Shown here: piece by piece, positions 1 through 8,799 of the stretch
Layout: each line of letters begins with the position of its first letter
How positions within the stretch are numbered: the stretch's first letter is position 1
NCBI RefSeq assembly: GCF_024273195.1
Contig: NZ_JAMZCU010000002.1
Coordinates: 434,001 to 498,000 of the forward strand
DNA from: Devosia ureilytica
Lineage (GTDB): Bacteria > Pseudomonadota > Alphaproteobacteria > Rhizobiales > Devosiaceae
Reading direction: 5' to 3'
Length of the DNA: 64,000 bases
Notes under the pieces: generated by a model
Database searches by the model: none
The model's input: the letters and a program-made list of their open reading frames with translations, nothing else
Told to the model about the DNA's origin: nothing
Program-made: the position numbers and the translations under genes

Positions 1-110
1 GCGTTGAAGTCGCTGTCGGAGGTTGCCACCAGCGAGCCGGCCATGGCGGGAGCGGCAACGCCGGCAAAAGCGGCTGCGGCGACGAGGGCGATTACAGTGT
101 TCTTGATCAT
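1..110 (-). CDS. Exported protein, N-terminal part only
   Basis: The gene runs off the left edge and only about 36 N-terminal residues are visible. It starts at an ATG (reverse complement of 108-110) with an AAAGGA ribosome site about 10 bases upstream. The visible part begins MIKNTVIALVAAAAFAGVAA and continues PAMAGSLVATSDSDFN. This is a classic Sec signal peptide: a lysine, a hydrophobic Ala/Val core and an Ala-x-Ala site (AMA) before GSLVAT. The mature protein should be periplasmic or outer-membrane. Its identity cannot be read from this fragment. It is divergent from the oxidoreductase at 350, with about 240 bases between them in which I see no further gene. Confidence 0.6.
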   Translation of the reverse strand, partial: MIKNTVIALVAAAAFAGVAAPAMAGSLVATSDSDFN

Positions 111-349
111 GGGAGGATGATCCTTTCTGGTTTGAACGAACCGGAAATGAGCACCCCGGCCGAGCCGCACAAGTCATGGATTTCCACTTTTTTGCACTTG
201 AATCCCGCTGCGGCGACCCGAAGGTTTGTTGTGGGAAATCAAGGGCTTTTCAGGAAACCCGGTTTCGTCAGGGAAACCTGCGCACATCAATTGCCGCGCC
301 CTGCAACCCTTCGTCGCCCTCGACTGTTGATGCTCCAAAGGAGCTCGCG

Positions 350-1015
350 ATGCAGACCTCAGTGCGCATTCTCGACACCGTTCCCGTCACCCACAATGTC
401 CGTCACTATCGCCTCGAGCGGCCAAAGGGGTTCGGCTTTTCGCCCGGCCAGGCGACCGAGGTCAGCATTGATCGCGCGGGATGGCAGGACAAGAAACGCC
501 CCTTCACCTTCACCAGCCTGCCCGATGCCGAAATCCTTGAGTTCACCATCAAGAGCTATTTCGACCACAATGGCGTCACCAATGAGCTGTGGTCGCTCGG
601 AGCCGGTGACCATCTGATCCTGCGCGATGTCTGGGGCACCATCCAATACAAGGGGCCGGGCACCTTCATTGCCGGCGGGGCCGGGGTTACCCCCTTCATC
701 GCTATCCTCCGCCATCTCAATGCCACTCACAGAATTGCCGGCAACCGGCTGATTGTTTCCAATCAAACCGAGAAGGACATCATCCTGCGCGATGAGTTTG
801 AAGCCATGGCGGGGCTGGATGTGCTCTGGACCGTGACCAATGATTCCAGATCATCACTCCTCCAGGAACGCATCGACGCCGACTTTCTCAAGCGCCACGT
901 CCAAGACCTCGAGCAGAATTTTTATCTTTGCGGGCCTGATCCCATGGTCAAGGACCTGCGCGCCCTGCTCGAGGGCGCCGGCGCCGATGTCGGCAATGTC
1001 ACCTGGGAGCGATAG
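350..1015 (+). CDS. FAD/NAD-binding oxidoreductase, flavodoxin reductase (FNR) family
   Basis: A 221-residue flavin reductase-like protein that should pass electrons between NAD(P)H and a partner through FAD. The N-terminal beta-barrel carries RPFTFTS (about residues 46-52), the family's RxYSxxS-type FAD contact. The C-terminal Rossmann part has GGAGVTPF, the pyridine-nucleotide phosphate loop, and CGPDPMV near the end, the conserved nicotinamide-proximal Cys-Gly motif. The ATG at 350 is preferred over an upstream in-frame start because AAAGGAG sits just before it. There is no 2Fe-2S ferredoxin domain, so it is a stand-alone reductase module. The electron partner is not encoded next door. Confidence 0.85.
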   Translation: MQTSVRILDTVPVTHNVRHYRLERPKGFGFSPGQATEVSIDRAGWQDKKRPFTFTSLPDAEILEFTIKSYFDHNGVTNELWSLGAGDHLILRDVWGTIQYKGPGTFIAGGAGVTPFIAILRHLNATHRIAGNRLIVSNQTEKDIILRDEFEAMAGLDVLWTVTNDSRSSLLQERIDADFLKRHVQDLEQNFYLCGPDPMVKDLRALLEGAGADVGNVTWER

Positions 1016-1031
1016 CGGGCTGCGGCATCGC

Positions 1032-1060
1032 TTGCCTTTGCCTCGCGGCAGGTCTATAGG
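1032..1060 (+). promoter_or_regulatory. Candidate sigma-70 promoter of the rimP-nusA-infB operon
   Basis: TTGCCT (1032-1037) and TATAGG (1055-1060) are separated by exactly 17 bases, about 120 bases before the rimP start. The -35 is good and the -10 is weak. This is a by-eye match only. Confidence 0.35.
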
Positions 1061-1180
1061 AGGGCCAACATCGTTGCTCTCTTATCGAGGGTGGGTGCCC
1101 GAAACGGCCCCCGCTCTTTTTGTTATCCACGGCGGGGTGCAGGCCAATCGGCACGCATCCGCCCAGCAAGAACACCCTTC

Positions 1181-1798
1181 ATGGCTTTCGATCTGAGCGA
1201 AAAGCGCTACATCAAGGAATCCGGGCTTGAGGCCCGCATTGCCCGTATTGTCGAGCCGGTGGCCATCGGCCTCGGCTATTCCCTGGTGCGGATCAAGGTG
1301 ACGCCGGAAAACGGCTGCACCCTGCAGATCATGGCCGAGGACGAGAACGGGCGCTTCAACATCAACGACTGCGAGGCGCTCTCCAAGGATCTCTCGCCGG
1401 TGCTTGATGTCGAAGACCCGATTGACCGCGAATATCACCTTGAAGTGTCCTCGCCCGGCATTGACCGTCCGCTGGTCCGCAAGCGCGATTACGAGCGCTT
1501 CATCGGCCATGAGGCCAAGGTCGAGCTGAGCGACATGATCAATGGCCGCAAGCGGTTCCGTGGCGACATTGCTGCGGTGGACGCCGATGGCGTCACCATT
1601 CGCCTGCCCGATGCACCGGGCGGCACCGACCCTGACCACAAGCTCAGCTTCACCGATATCGCTGAAGCCAAGCTGGTCATGACCGACAAGCTCATGGACA
1701 TGGCCCGCGCCGACCAGGAGCTGCACCCCATCGACGACGACGAGACCGAAACGGTCGAGTACGCCGACACTGACGAACTCTCCGAGGAGAAGAACTGA
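1181..1798 (+). CDS. rimP: Ribosome maturation factor RimP
   Basis: RimP assists assembly of the 30S ribosomal subunit in the cytoplasm. The 205-residue protein shows the family's N-terminal alpha/beta domain (GLEARIARIVEPVAIGLGYS) and the ISPGIDRPL-like motif written here as VSSPGIDRPLVRKRDYERF (around residues 90-108), followed by the C-terminal Sm-like barrel and an acidic tail. The ATG at 1181 (MAFDLSEKRY) is chosen because family members begin at this point. The longer in-frame extension has no homologous look. It is the first gene of the operon and is separated from nusA by a single base, the standard arrangement. Confidence 0.95.
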   Translation: MAFDLSEKRYIKESGLEARIARIVEPVAIGLGYSLVRIKVTPENGCTLQIMAEDENGRFNINDCEALSKDLSPVLDVEDPIDREYHLEVSSPGIDRPLVRKRDYERFIGHEAKVELSDMINGRKRFRGDIAAVDADGVTIRLPDAPGGTDPDHKLSFTDIAEAKLVMTDKLMDMARADQELHPIDDDETETVEYADTDELSEEKN

Positions 1799-1799
1799 A

Positions 1800-3416
1800 A
1801 TGGCCGTTAGCGCGAATCGCCTTGAGCTGTTGCAGATTGCCGATGCTGTGGCCCGCGAAAAGTCCATCGACCGCATGGTCGTGATCGAGGCTATGCAGGA
1901 CGCAATGGAAAAGGCCGCCAAGGGCCGCTATGGCGCCGAGACCGAGATCAAGGTCGAGATCAATCCGCGCTCGGGCGAAACCCGCATGTGGCGCCTGCTT
2001 GAAATCGTCGAGGACATCGAAGAGCCCTCCCGCCAGGTCGACCTCAAGTTCGCCCGCACCAAGTCGCCCCAGGCCAAGGTCGGCGACTTCCTGACCGAGC
2101 CGCTGCCGCCCATGGAATTTGGCCGCATTGCCGCCCAGTCGGCCAAGCAGGTCATCGTGCAGAAGGTGCGCGACGCCGAGCGCGACCGCATGTTCGAGGA
2201 ATATACCGGCCGCGTCGGCGAGATCGTCAACGGCACCGTCAAGCGCGTCGAATATGGCAATGTGATCGTCGATCTCGGTCGTGGCGAAGCCATCATCCGC
2301 CGCGATGAACTAATCCCGCGCGAGCTGTTCCGCTACGGCGACCGCGTGCGTGCCTATATTTATGACGTGCGCCGCGAACAGCGCGGACCGCAGATCTTCC
2401 TGTCGCGCACCCATCCTCAGTTCATGGCCAAGCTGTTCATGCAGGAAGTGCCGGAAATCTATGATGGCGTGATCACCATCCGCTCGATTGCCCGTGATCC
2501 GGGCTCGCGCGCCAAGATCGCCGTGACCTCGAACGACAGTTCCATCGACCCGGTCGGCGCCTGCGTTGGTATGCGCGGCAGCCGTGTGCAGGCGGTGGTC
2601 GCCGAACTGCAGGGCGAAAAGATCGACATCATTCCCTGGACCGACACCATTGCCGACCTTGTGGTTTCGGCGCTGCAGCCGGCCGACGTTGCCAAGGTGG
2701 TGCTCGACGAGCAGGCCGAGCGCATCGAAGTGGTGGTCCCCGACGAACAGCTCTCGCTGGCCATCGGTCGCCGCGGCCAGAATGTGCGCCTCGCCAGTCA
2801 GCTCATTGGTTGGGATATCGACATCCTGACCGAGCAGGAAGAAAGCGAACGGCGCCAGAAGGAATTCACCGAACGCTCGACCCTGTTCATGCAGGCTCTT
2901 GACGTTGACGAGATGGTTGCCCAGCTCTTGGCTTCCGAAGGCTTCTCCTCGGTCGAGGAACTGGCCTATATCGAGCCCAATGAAATCGCCTCGATTGAAG
3001 GGTTCGACGAGGAAACCGCTGGCGAAATCCAGAACCGCGCCGCCGAATATCTGGCCGAGATCGATGCCAAATTCGATGCACAGCGCAAGGATCTGGGCGT
3101 CGAAGACGAACTTTATGAGATCCCTGGCCTCAATGCCGCCATGCTGGTGGCCTTGGGTAAGGAAGACATCAAGTCGGTGGAAGATTTCGCCGGCTGTGCC
3201 GCTGACGATCTGGTCGGCTGGACCGAACGCAAGGATGGTGAAACCAAGCGCTTTGACGGCACTTTCAAGGACTTCCCCGTGTCTCGCGAGGAAGCCGAGG
3301 ACATGATCATGCAGGCCCGCGTCCGTGCCGGCTGGATCAGTGCCGAAGATCTCCCCGGAGAAGAATTGCCTGCCGACGAAGACGGCGAAGGCTTTACCGA
3401 GGAGGAGGCGGTCTAA
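1800..3416 (+). CDS. nusA: Transcription termination/antitermination protein NusA
   Basis: NusA binds RNA polymerase and nascent RNA and modulates pausing, termination and rRNA antitermination. The 538-residue protein has the N-terminal polymerase-binding domain, an S1 domain (GEIVNGTVKRVEYGNVIVDL, about residues 139-158), two KH domains (GACVGMRGSRVQAVVAEL; LAIGRRGQNVRLASQLIGW) and an acidic C-terminal region with helix-hairpin-helix repeats typical of proteobacterial NusA. It starts one base after the rimP stop and leads into ylxR. The order rimP-nusA-ylxR-infB is conserved across bacteria. Confidence 0.97.
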   Translation: MAVSANRLELLQIADAVAREKSIDRMVVIEAMQDAMEKAAKGRYGAETEIKVEINPRSGETRMWRLLEIVEDIEEPSRQVDLKFARTKSPQAKVGDFLTEPLPPMEFGRIAAQSAKQVIVQKVRDAERDRMFEEYTGRVGEIVNGTVKRVEYGNVIVDLGRGEAIIRRDELIPRELFRYGDRVRAYIYDVRREQRGPQIFLSRTHPQFMAKLFMQEVPEIYDGVITIRSIARDPGSRAKIAVTSNDSSIDPVGACVGMRGSRVQAVVAELQGEKIDIIPWTDTIADLVVSALQPADVAKVVLDEQAERIEVVVPDEQLSLAIGRRGQNVRLASQLIGWDIDILTEQEESERRQKEFTERSTLFMQALDVDEMVAQLLASEGFSSVEELAYIEPNEIASIEGFDEETAGEIQNRAAEYLAEIDAKFDAQRKDLGVEDELYEIPGLNAAMLVALGKEDIKSVEDFAGCAADDLVGWTERKDGETKRFDGTFKDFPVSREEAEDMIMQARVRAGWISAEDLPGEELPADEDGEGFTEEEAV

Positions 3417-3460
3417 GGACCGCCTTCTGGGAGCACCCGGCCTTGGCCCGGAGCGTTGAC

Positions 3461-4132
3461 ATGGTTAGAACCTGTGCCTTGACCCGGGCTGAAATGCCGG
3501 TCGAGGCGCTGGTGCGTTTCGTGGTCGGGCCCGATGACGTCCTGGTGCCCGATGTGGATGCACGGGCCGAAGGGCGCGGGGTCTGGATCACGCTCAGCCA
3601 CGCCGCCGTCACCGAAGCGGTCAAGAAGAAGGCCTTTGCGCGCAGCCTCAAGGCGCCGGTCAGCGTTCCTGCTGATCTGGCGGACCTGACCCGGCTGCGG
3701 CTCGAGCAGCGTCTGCTTTCGGCGCTGGGCATGGCCCGCAAGGCCGGTCAATTCATGAGCGGCGCCACCAAGGTCAAGTCTGCCATGCAGTCCGGCCAGG
3801 TGCTGGCGCTGTTCACGGCGACCGACGCGGCCGAGGACGGCCGCAACAAGATGCTGGGGGCCCTGAGGGCTCTCAACTATGCGCGACACGACGCCGGGAT
3901 AACAGGCCCGGACGTGCCGCATTTTGAATCGCTCTCAAGTGCGCAAATGGGTTTGGCACTTGGGCTCGAAAATGTGATACATGCTGCCCTCATGACCGGG
4001 GCAGCAGCCCAATCGGCGGTGGACAAGGCCAGAAGACTGGCCAGATACACCGCCCCAGCGATGGAAGACCACACCGACCGCCCCGCGGCGTCCGGTGTGC
4101 TTTTGCCCGCGGAACAGGACGAAAGACGATAG
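3461..4132 (+). CDS. ylxR: YlxR family RNA-binding protein (DUF448 plus L7Ae-like domain)
   Basis: The short N-terminal YlxR domain ([20 protein letters not shown]) is followed by an L7Ae/ribosomal L30e-like domain ([20 protein letters not shown]). This two-domain fusion is usual in alphaproteobacteria. In other bacteria YlxR has been tied to RNase P RNA and to transcription control, so an RNA-binding role is expected. The ATG at 3461 has GGAG seven bases upstream. A TTG at 3443 in the same frame, with GGGAG nine bases upstream, is an alternative that adds six residues. It lies between nusA and infB, five bases before infB, so it is co-transcribed. Confidence 0.88.
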   Translation: MVRTCALTRAEMPVEALVRFVVGPDDVLVPDVDARAEGRGVWITLSHAAVTEAVKKKAFARSLKAPVSVPADLADLTRLRLEQRLLSALGMARKAGQFMSGATKVKSAMQSGQVLALFTATDAAEDGRNKMLGALRALNYARHDAGITGPDVPHFESLSSAQMGLALGLENVIHAALMTGAAAQSAVDKARRLARYTAPAMEDHTDRPAASGVLLPAEQDERR

Positions 4133-4137
4133 GAAGT

Positions 4138-6921
4138 ATGGCTGATAACGACGACAAGCGTTCCGACGACACTGGCGCCAAGAAGACTCTGACCCTCAAG
4201 GGTGGCGCCGGGCTGGGCAATCGCCCCGGCGGGATGTCGCGTGGGCCTTCGCGCTCGACTGTGGTCGTGGAAAAACGCACCCGCATCGTGCCCAAGCCGG
4301 CAGGCACCGCGCCAGCCGGCAGCGGGCGTCCCGCGCCCGGTGGCCGTCCGCAGGGCCGCCCGATGCAGCAGCAGAACCGCGCCCCGCTGGGCCTGAGTGC
4401 CGCTGAGGCCGAAGCGCGCCGCCAGGCGCTGGCTCTTGCCGGCGCCCGCCAGGCCGAAGACAGCCAGCGTTTTGCCGCCGAAGAGGCGCGCCGCATCGAG
4501 GACGACAATCGTCGCCGTCAGGTGCGCGAGGAAGCGGCCCGCCAGGAAGCGGAACGCCGCCAGGCCGAAGAAAGCCGTCAGGCCGACGAAGTCGCGGCCC
4601 AGCAGGCCCAGCCCGAACCGACCCCGGCACCAGCACCCGCACCCGCTGCGCGCGAGGACTTTGTTCCCGCCAGCCAGCGTAACCCGGGTCCCTCCACCGT
4701 ACGCACCGTGTCTGGCCGTCCGGGCCAGCCGGCCCGTCCGCCGCGTCCCGCTGCCGGCCGTCCCGAAAGCGAGCGCGGCGCTGGCGCTGCACTGCGTCCT
4801 ACGGGTGCCCGTCCCGCAGGGGCTGCCGGTCGCCCCGCTGGCGATCGCCGTCCCGGCGCCGGCATGGCGCCCATCGGCAATGTGCCACCAGCTCCGCCCA
4901 GCGAAGCTGATGGCCGCAAGATCCGCACTGGCGCCCCCCAGCAACGCCCGACCACCGAGGCGGAACTGGAAAATGCCCGTCGCGCTTCGCGCGCTCAGCC
5001 TGAGCGCCCGACCCGTCGCGCCGGTGCCGATGCCAATGCCCGTGGCCGTCTGACGGTTGCCAGCGCCACCACCGAGAGCGACCGTGACCGCGGTCCCTCG
5101 CTGGCCGCCATGCGCCGCCGTCGCGACAAGAAAATGGGCCGCAACCAGCAGACTGCGCCCAAGCTCAGCCGTGAAGTGATCATCCCCGAAGTCATCACGG
5201 TTGCCGAACTGGCCAACCGCATGGCCGAACGCTCCGTCACCGTCATCAAGATGCTGATGAGCATGGACCGCATGGTCACCATCAATGATGTGATCGATGC
5301 CGATACCGCCGAGCTGATTGCGGGCGAACTGGGCCACACGGTCAAGCGCGTCAGCGATGCCGACGTCGAAGAGGGTCTCTATGACATCCCCGCCGACGAC
5401 AAGGCCGAGGACCTGACCGACCGCGCGCCGGTCGTGACCATCATGGGTCACGTCGACCACGGCAAGACTTCGCTGCTCGACGCGATCCGCGAAGCCAATG
5501 TTGTGTCGGGTGAAGCCGGTGGCATCACCCAGCATATCGGCGCCTATCAGGTCGAAAAGAACGGCACCAAGATCACCTTCCTCGACACCCCGGGCCACGA
5601 GGCGTTCACCGCCATGCGTGCCCGCGGCGCCCAGGCGACCGATATTGCCATTCTGGTGGTGGCCGCCGACGACGGCGTCATGCCCCAGACCATTGAATCC
5701 ATCAAGCACGCCAAGGCCGCTGGTGTTCCCATCATTGTCGCCATCAACAAGATGGACAAGCCGGAAGCCAATCCGACCCGCGTGCGTACCGAATTGCTCC
5801 AGCATGAGGTGTTCGTGGAATCCATGGGCGGCGACGTGCTCGACGTGGAAGTGTCCGCCAAGACCCAGAACGGTCTCGACAAGCTGCTCGAAACCATCCT
5901 GCTGCAGGCCGAAGTGCTTGAACTCAAGGTCGCCCGCGATGGTCGTGCCGAGGGTCTGGTCATCGAAGCCAAGCTCGACAAGGGCCGCGGCGCCGTGGCC
6001 ACGGTTCTGGTGCAGCGCGGGACCCTGGCCATCGGCGATATTCTCGTCGCCGGTACCGAATTTGCCCGCGTCCGCGCCCTGATCAACGACAAGGGCGAGC
6101 AGGTCAAATCGGCCGGTCCGTCCGTGCCGGTGGAAGTGCTCGGCTTTACCGGCGTGCCGAGCGCGGGCGACCGCTTCTCGGTGGTCGAGACCGAAGCCCG
6201 TGCCCGCGAAGTCACCGAATATCGTCAGCGCGCCATCCGTGAAAAGACGGCCGGCGGCGGCGCCACCAGCCTCGAGCAGATGATGAATCAGCTCAAGGTC
6301 GCTGGCATTGCCAAGTTCCCGCTGATCATCAAGGGCGACGTGCAGGGTTCGGTGGAAGCCATCAATGCCTCGCTCAACAAGCTCTCGACCGATGAAGTGT
6401 CGGCCCAGATCCTGATGAGCGGCGTGGGCGGCATCACCGAAAGCGACGTCACCCTGGCCTCGGCGTCCAATGCCATTGTCATCGGCTTTAACGTCCGCGC
6501 CAACAAGCAGGCTGCCGATCTCGCCACCCGGGACGGCATCGAAATCCGCTACTACAACATCATCTACGACCTCGTGGATGACGTGAAGAATGCCATGAGC
6601 GGCCTCCTGGCGCCCGAACGCCGCGAAACCTTCATCGGCTACGCAAAGATCCTCGAAGTCTTCCAGATCACCAAGGTCGGCAAGGTTGCCGGCTGTCAGG
6701 TCACCGAAGGTATCGTGGAACGCGGCGCCGGCGTGCGCCTGCTGCGCGACGACGTGGTCATCCACGAAGGCAAGCTCAAGACGCTCAAGCGCTTCAAGGA
6801 CGAGGTCAAGGAAGTCCAGACCGGCCAGGAATGCGGCATGGCCTTCGAGAACTACGAAGACATCCGCGCCGGCGACGTCATCGAATGCTTCCGCGTCGAG
6901 ACCGTGCAGCGCACGCTCTAG
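4138..6921 (+). CDS. infB: Translation initiation factor IF-2
   Basis: A GTPase that places initiator fMet-tRNA on the 30S subunit. It has 927 residues, the long form. A charged, Ala/Arg/Pro-rich low-complexity N-terminus (residues 1-320) precedes the IF2-N domain (about 340-390, [20 protein letters not shown]). The G domain follows, with G1 GHVDHGKT (about 437-444), G3 DTPGHE and G4 NKMD, then domains II, III and IV (C-terminal end [16 protein letters not shown]). It is the last gene of the rimP operon and a strong hairpin terminator follows. In related genomes rbfA and truB come next; here they do not. Confidence 0.97.
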   Translation: MADNDDKRSDDTGAKKTLTLKGGAGLGNRPGGMSRGPSRSTVVVEKRTRIVPKPAGTAPAGSGRPAPGGRPQGRPMQQQNRAPLGLSAAEAEARRQALALAGARQAEDSQRFAAEEARRIEDDNRRRQVREEAARQEAERRQAEESRQADEVAAQQAQPEPTPAPAPAPAAREDFVPASQRNPGPSTVRTVSGRPGQPARPPRPAAGRPESERGAGAALRPTGARPAGAAGRPAGDRRPGAGMAPIGNVPPAPPSEADGRKIRTGAPQQRPTTEAELENARRASRAQPERPTRRAGADANARGRLTVASATTESDRDRGPSLAAMRRRRDKKMGRNQQTAPKLSREVIIPEVITVAELANRMAERSVTVIKMLMSMDRMVTINDVIDADTAELIAGELGHTVKRVSDADVEEGLYDIPADDKAEDLTDRAPVVTIMGHVDHGKTSLLDAIREANVVSGEAGGITQHIGAYQVEKNGTKITFLDTPGHEAFTAMRARGAQATDIAILVVAADDGVMPQTIESIKHAKAAGVPIIVAINKMDKPEANPTRVRTELLQHEVFVESMGGDVLDVEVSAKTQNGLDKLLETILLQAEVLELKVARDGRAEGLVIEAKLDKGRGAVATVLVQRGTLAIGDILVAGTEFARVRALINDKGEQVKSAGPSVPVEVLGFTGVPSAGDRFSVVETEARAREVTEYRQRAIREKTAGGGATSLEQMMNQLKVAGIAKFPLIIKGDVQGSVEAINASLNKLSTDEVSAQILMSGVGGITESDVTLASASNAIVIGFNVRANKQAADLATRDGIEIRYYNIIYDLVDDVKNAMSGLLAPERRETFIGYAKILEVFQITKVGKVAGCQVTEGIVERGAGVRLLRDDVVIHEGKLKTLKRFKDEVKEVQTGQECGMAFENYEDIRAGDVIECFRVETVQRTL

Positions 6922-6949
6922 GCGTCAGGCGCAATCAGAAATTGAGAAG

Positions 6950-6985
6950 GGGCGCGGAGCAATCCGCGCCCGCTTTGTTTTATTT
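6950..6985 (+). terminator. Rho-independent terminator after infB
   Basis: GGGCGCGGA (6950-6958), loop GCAA, TCCGCGCCC (6963-6971): a perfect 9-bp stem with a GNRA-type loop, followed by a T-rich tail (CTTTGTTTTATTT). It closes the rimP-infB operon. Confidence 0.85.
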
Positions 6986-7146
6986 GGACGTAAGGCGTTG
7001 CAGCTCAAGATGGCAGCTTTGTCTAGCGCACAGTCAGCGCTAGACCCGGAGGCGATTTACGCGATCTGGAGGAGGTATCCGTCGCCTTAGGGGTAGCGGT
7101 TGACGGAAATTGTACCCCACTTAGCATCATCCAAGAATGAAGCGAG

Positions 7147-7704
7147 ATGGAGAAGATGCAACTATCTGATTCTGGTCCAACAAAATTGGACATAGCCGCC
7201 CATCACGTGACCACATCAATTCAGCTGATTGCCATTGATGCGGCCCCTTATTCTATCCAGCTACCCGTTATGGCGGCGGACGAGCTAATAGAGGTGCTCG
7301 CGAAACATCGGAACATTTCGCTTCCTTACGACTCAGCCATCTATATTCGCTCGGAATTTCGGGCGGAATGGAGACGCCGAAAGAGAGCGGCATACAATTT
7401 TTTCAAACATGCAGATCGTGATCCAGATGGCACTTACGAGGGCCCGGACGTCGACAAGCTTAGACATCTCAACGATCTGCAGACTGTGTTCAACGTTGTT
7501 GGGCTTCGGGCTCTCGGATATGAAATTCCTAGCCAAATGATGCAGTATTTCCTGCTGGTAGGAACTGTCCACCCACACCTAATCAAGTGGGATCAACTCG
7601 AAGCGGACAATCCTGGGCTCTCAGCAGCTCGACAGTCCGTTGGGCCAATCGACCGAAAAATGTATCTGATGACCCTGCGCAAGGTTCTGAGGCTTTCTGA
7701 CTGA
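7147..7704 (+). CDS. Hypothetical protein, AT-richer than its neighbours
   Basis: A 185-residue soluble protein with no signal peptide or membrane segment. Features include an N-terminal helix-rich part (PTKLDIAAHHVTTSIQLIAI) and a central NFFKHADRDPD segment. From memory, that segment is typical of a widespread but uncharacterised proteobacterial family that begins with 'KLDIAxxxL..AI'. No catalytic motif is apparent. Base composition is clearly lower in GC and codon use less biased than in the flanking genes. It also sits exactly where rbfA-truB would be expected, which suggests acquisition or a rearrangement boundary. The ATG at 7147 has only a weak ribosome site (AGCGAGATGGAG context). 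Function unknown. Confidence 0.7.
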   Translation: MEKMQLSDSGPTKLDIAAHHVTTSIQLIAIDAAPYSIQLPVMAADELIEVLAKHRNISLPYDSAIYIRSEFRAEWRRRKRAAYNFFKHADRDPDGTYEGPDVDKLRHLNDLQTVFNVVGLRALGYEIPSQMMQYFLLVGTVHPHLIKWDQLEADNPGLSAARQSVGPIDRKMYLMTLRKVLRLSD

Positions 7705-7749
7705 TCGCCAATCGTGCTCGGTCTGCGCATTGATCCCCTCAGCGCCCAG

Positions 7750-7787
7750 CCAAACAAAAGGCCCGCTTCCAGTTCAGGAAGCGGGCC
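7750..7787 (-). terminator. Rho-independent terminator for the L,D-transpeptidase gene
   Basis: Perfect 11-bp stem GGCCCGCTTCC (7760-7770) / GGAAGCGGGCC (7777-7787) with a six-base loop. On the minus strand it is followed by TTTTGTTTG. It lies about 95 bases beyond the stop of the gene at 7883. Confidence 0.8.
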
Positions 7788-7882
7788 TGGGTATCGCCGG
7801 TGGCGGGTGACTACGGCTGGACCGAACGCCACGGGCAATTCTTTAAACTGTGATCGGGCAGGAGGCCGCCCGCTCTGTCCCG

Positions 7883-8581
7883 TTAAAACACCGAGCCAAA
7901 ATTCGTGGTTGAGGCCAGGACCGGGGCCGGGGCGGCGTTGATGACCGTGACGCGGGCGCCGACGGGCACGCGGGCATAGAGATCGATAATGTCCTGGTTC
8001 ATCAGGCGCACGCAGCCCGAGGACACATTGGTGCCGATCGTATAGGGCTCGGTGGTGCCGTGAATGCGGAACAGCGTGTCGCGGCCCTGCTTGTAGAGAT
8101 AAAGCGCGCGCGGACCGAGCGGGTTCTCCGGCCCCGGCCCCATGCCGCCCGCATAGGGGCCATAGCGATCCGGCTCGCGGGCAATCATCGACTGGGTCGG
8201 GGTCCAGCGCGGCCAGGCGGCCTTGCGGCCAATGGTGGCATCGCCCCGGAACACCAGTGCCTCGTCCTTGCCCACGCCGATGCCATAGCGCAGGGCGCGG
8301 TTGTTCTCGAGCACGAGATAGAGGTAATGCGCCGGGGTATCGACAACCAGCGTGCCGGGACGCTCGGACGTGAAATAGGGCACTTCCTGGCGCCACCATT
8401 TCGGATCGACGCGGCGCAGGTCCATGCCCGCCACCATATAGGGTTCGCCCGCGACCGGGCCATACATGCGCTGGTAATAGGGGTCGATGACCGGCTCCTG
8501 GACCACCGGCTGGCGGGTGGTGGAGCAGGCCGAGAGCGCAGTGGCCGAAAGGCCAAGCAGGAACAGGCGGCGGGAAATCAA
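7883..8581 (-). CDS. L,D-transpeptidase (YkuD domain) lipoprotein
   Basis: This is a cell-wall enzyme expected to form 3-3 peptidoglycan cross-links or attach proteins to peptidoglycan. The YkuD catalytic signature is plain: IHGTTEPYTIGTNVSSGCVRL, with His and the catalytic Cys in SSGCVR. The N-terminus is SRRLFLLGLSATALSAC, a short signal with a lipobox (LSAC), so it is probably lipid-anchored; the twin Arg could also suit Tat. I chose the TTG at 8581 because GAGG lies eight bases upstream. A GTG at 8599 is in frame but has no ribosome site. It is monocistronic, with its own terminator. Confidence 0.88.
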   Translation of the reverse strand: MISRRLFLLGLSATALSACSTTRQPVVQEPVIDPYYQRMYGPVAGEPYMVAGMDLRRVDPKWWRQEVPYFTSERPGTLVVDTPAHYLYLVLENNRALRYGIGVGKDEALVFRGDATIGRKAAWPRWTPTQSMIAREPDRYGPYAGGMGPGPENPLGPRALYLYKQGRDTLFRIHGTTEPYTIGTNVSSGCVRLMNQDIIDLYARVPVGARVTVINAAPAPVLASTTNFGSVF

Positions 8582-8741
8582 AACAAAAACCTCGGGCACA
8601 GGGAAAGACGGACGGACGCCATGCGGGTCACGCTAATGAGTAACGCTTCATGGCCTTAACGTGACCCCAATGCGGCGGTTCCTCGCCGCAATGTGATGAG
8701 GCAATGGGTGTTGCAGATTTGGCACGGTTGTCGGGTTAAGC

Positions 8742-8770
8742 CAAAAAAATGGCCGGGCGAACCCGGCCAT
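8742..8770 (-). terminator. Rho-independent terminator for pnp
   Basis: ATGGCCGGG (8749-8757), loop CGAA, CCCGGCCAT (8762-8770): a perfect 9-bp stem followed on the minus strand by seven Ts. It lies 30 bases past the pnp stop. Confidence 0.88.
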
Positions 8771-8799
8771 CTCGAATTTTTTAAAAAAGACCGTCTGCC

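Noticed and set aside
1082-1921. Minus-strand open frame across rimP
   Set aside because: Shadow of rimP and the nusA start; no ribosome site or domain.
3877-6765. Very long open frame antisense to infB and ylxR
   Set aside because: GC-rich codon bias leaves the opposite strand open. The predicted peptide is Gly/His/Asp-rich with no family resemblance, while the plus strand encodes textbook IF-2.
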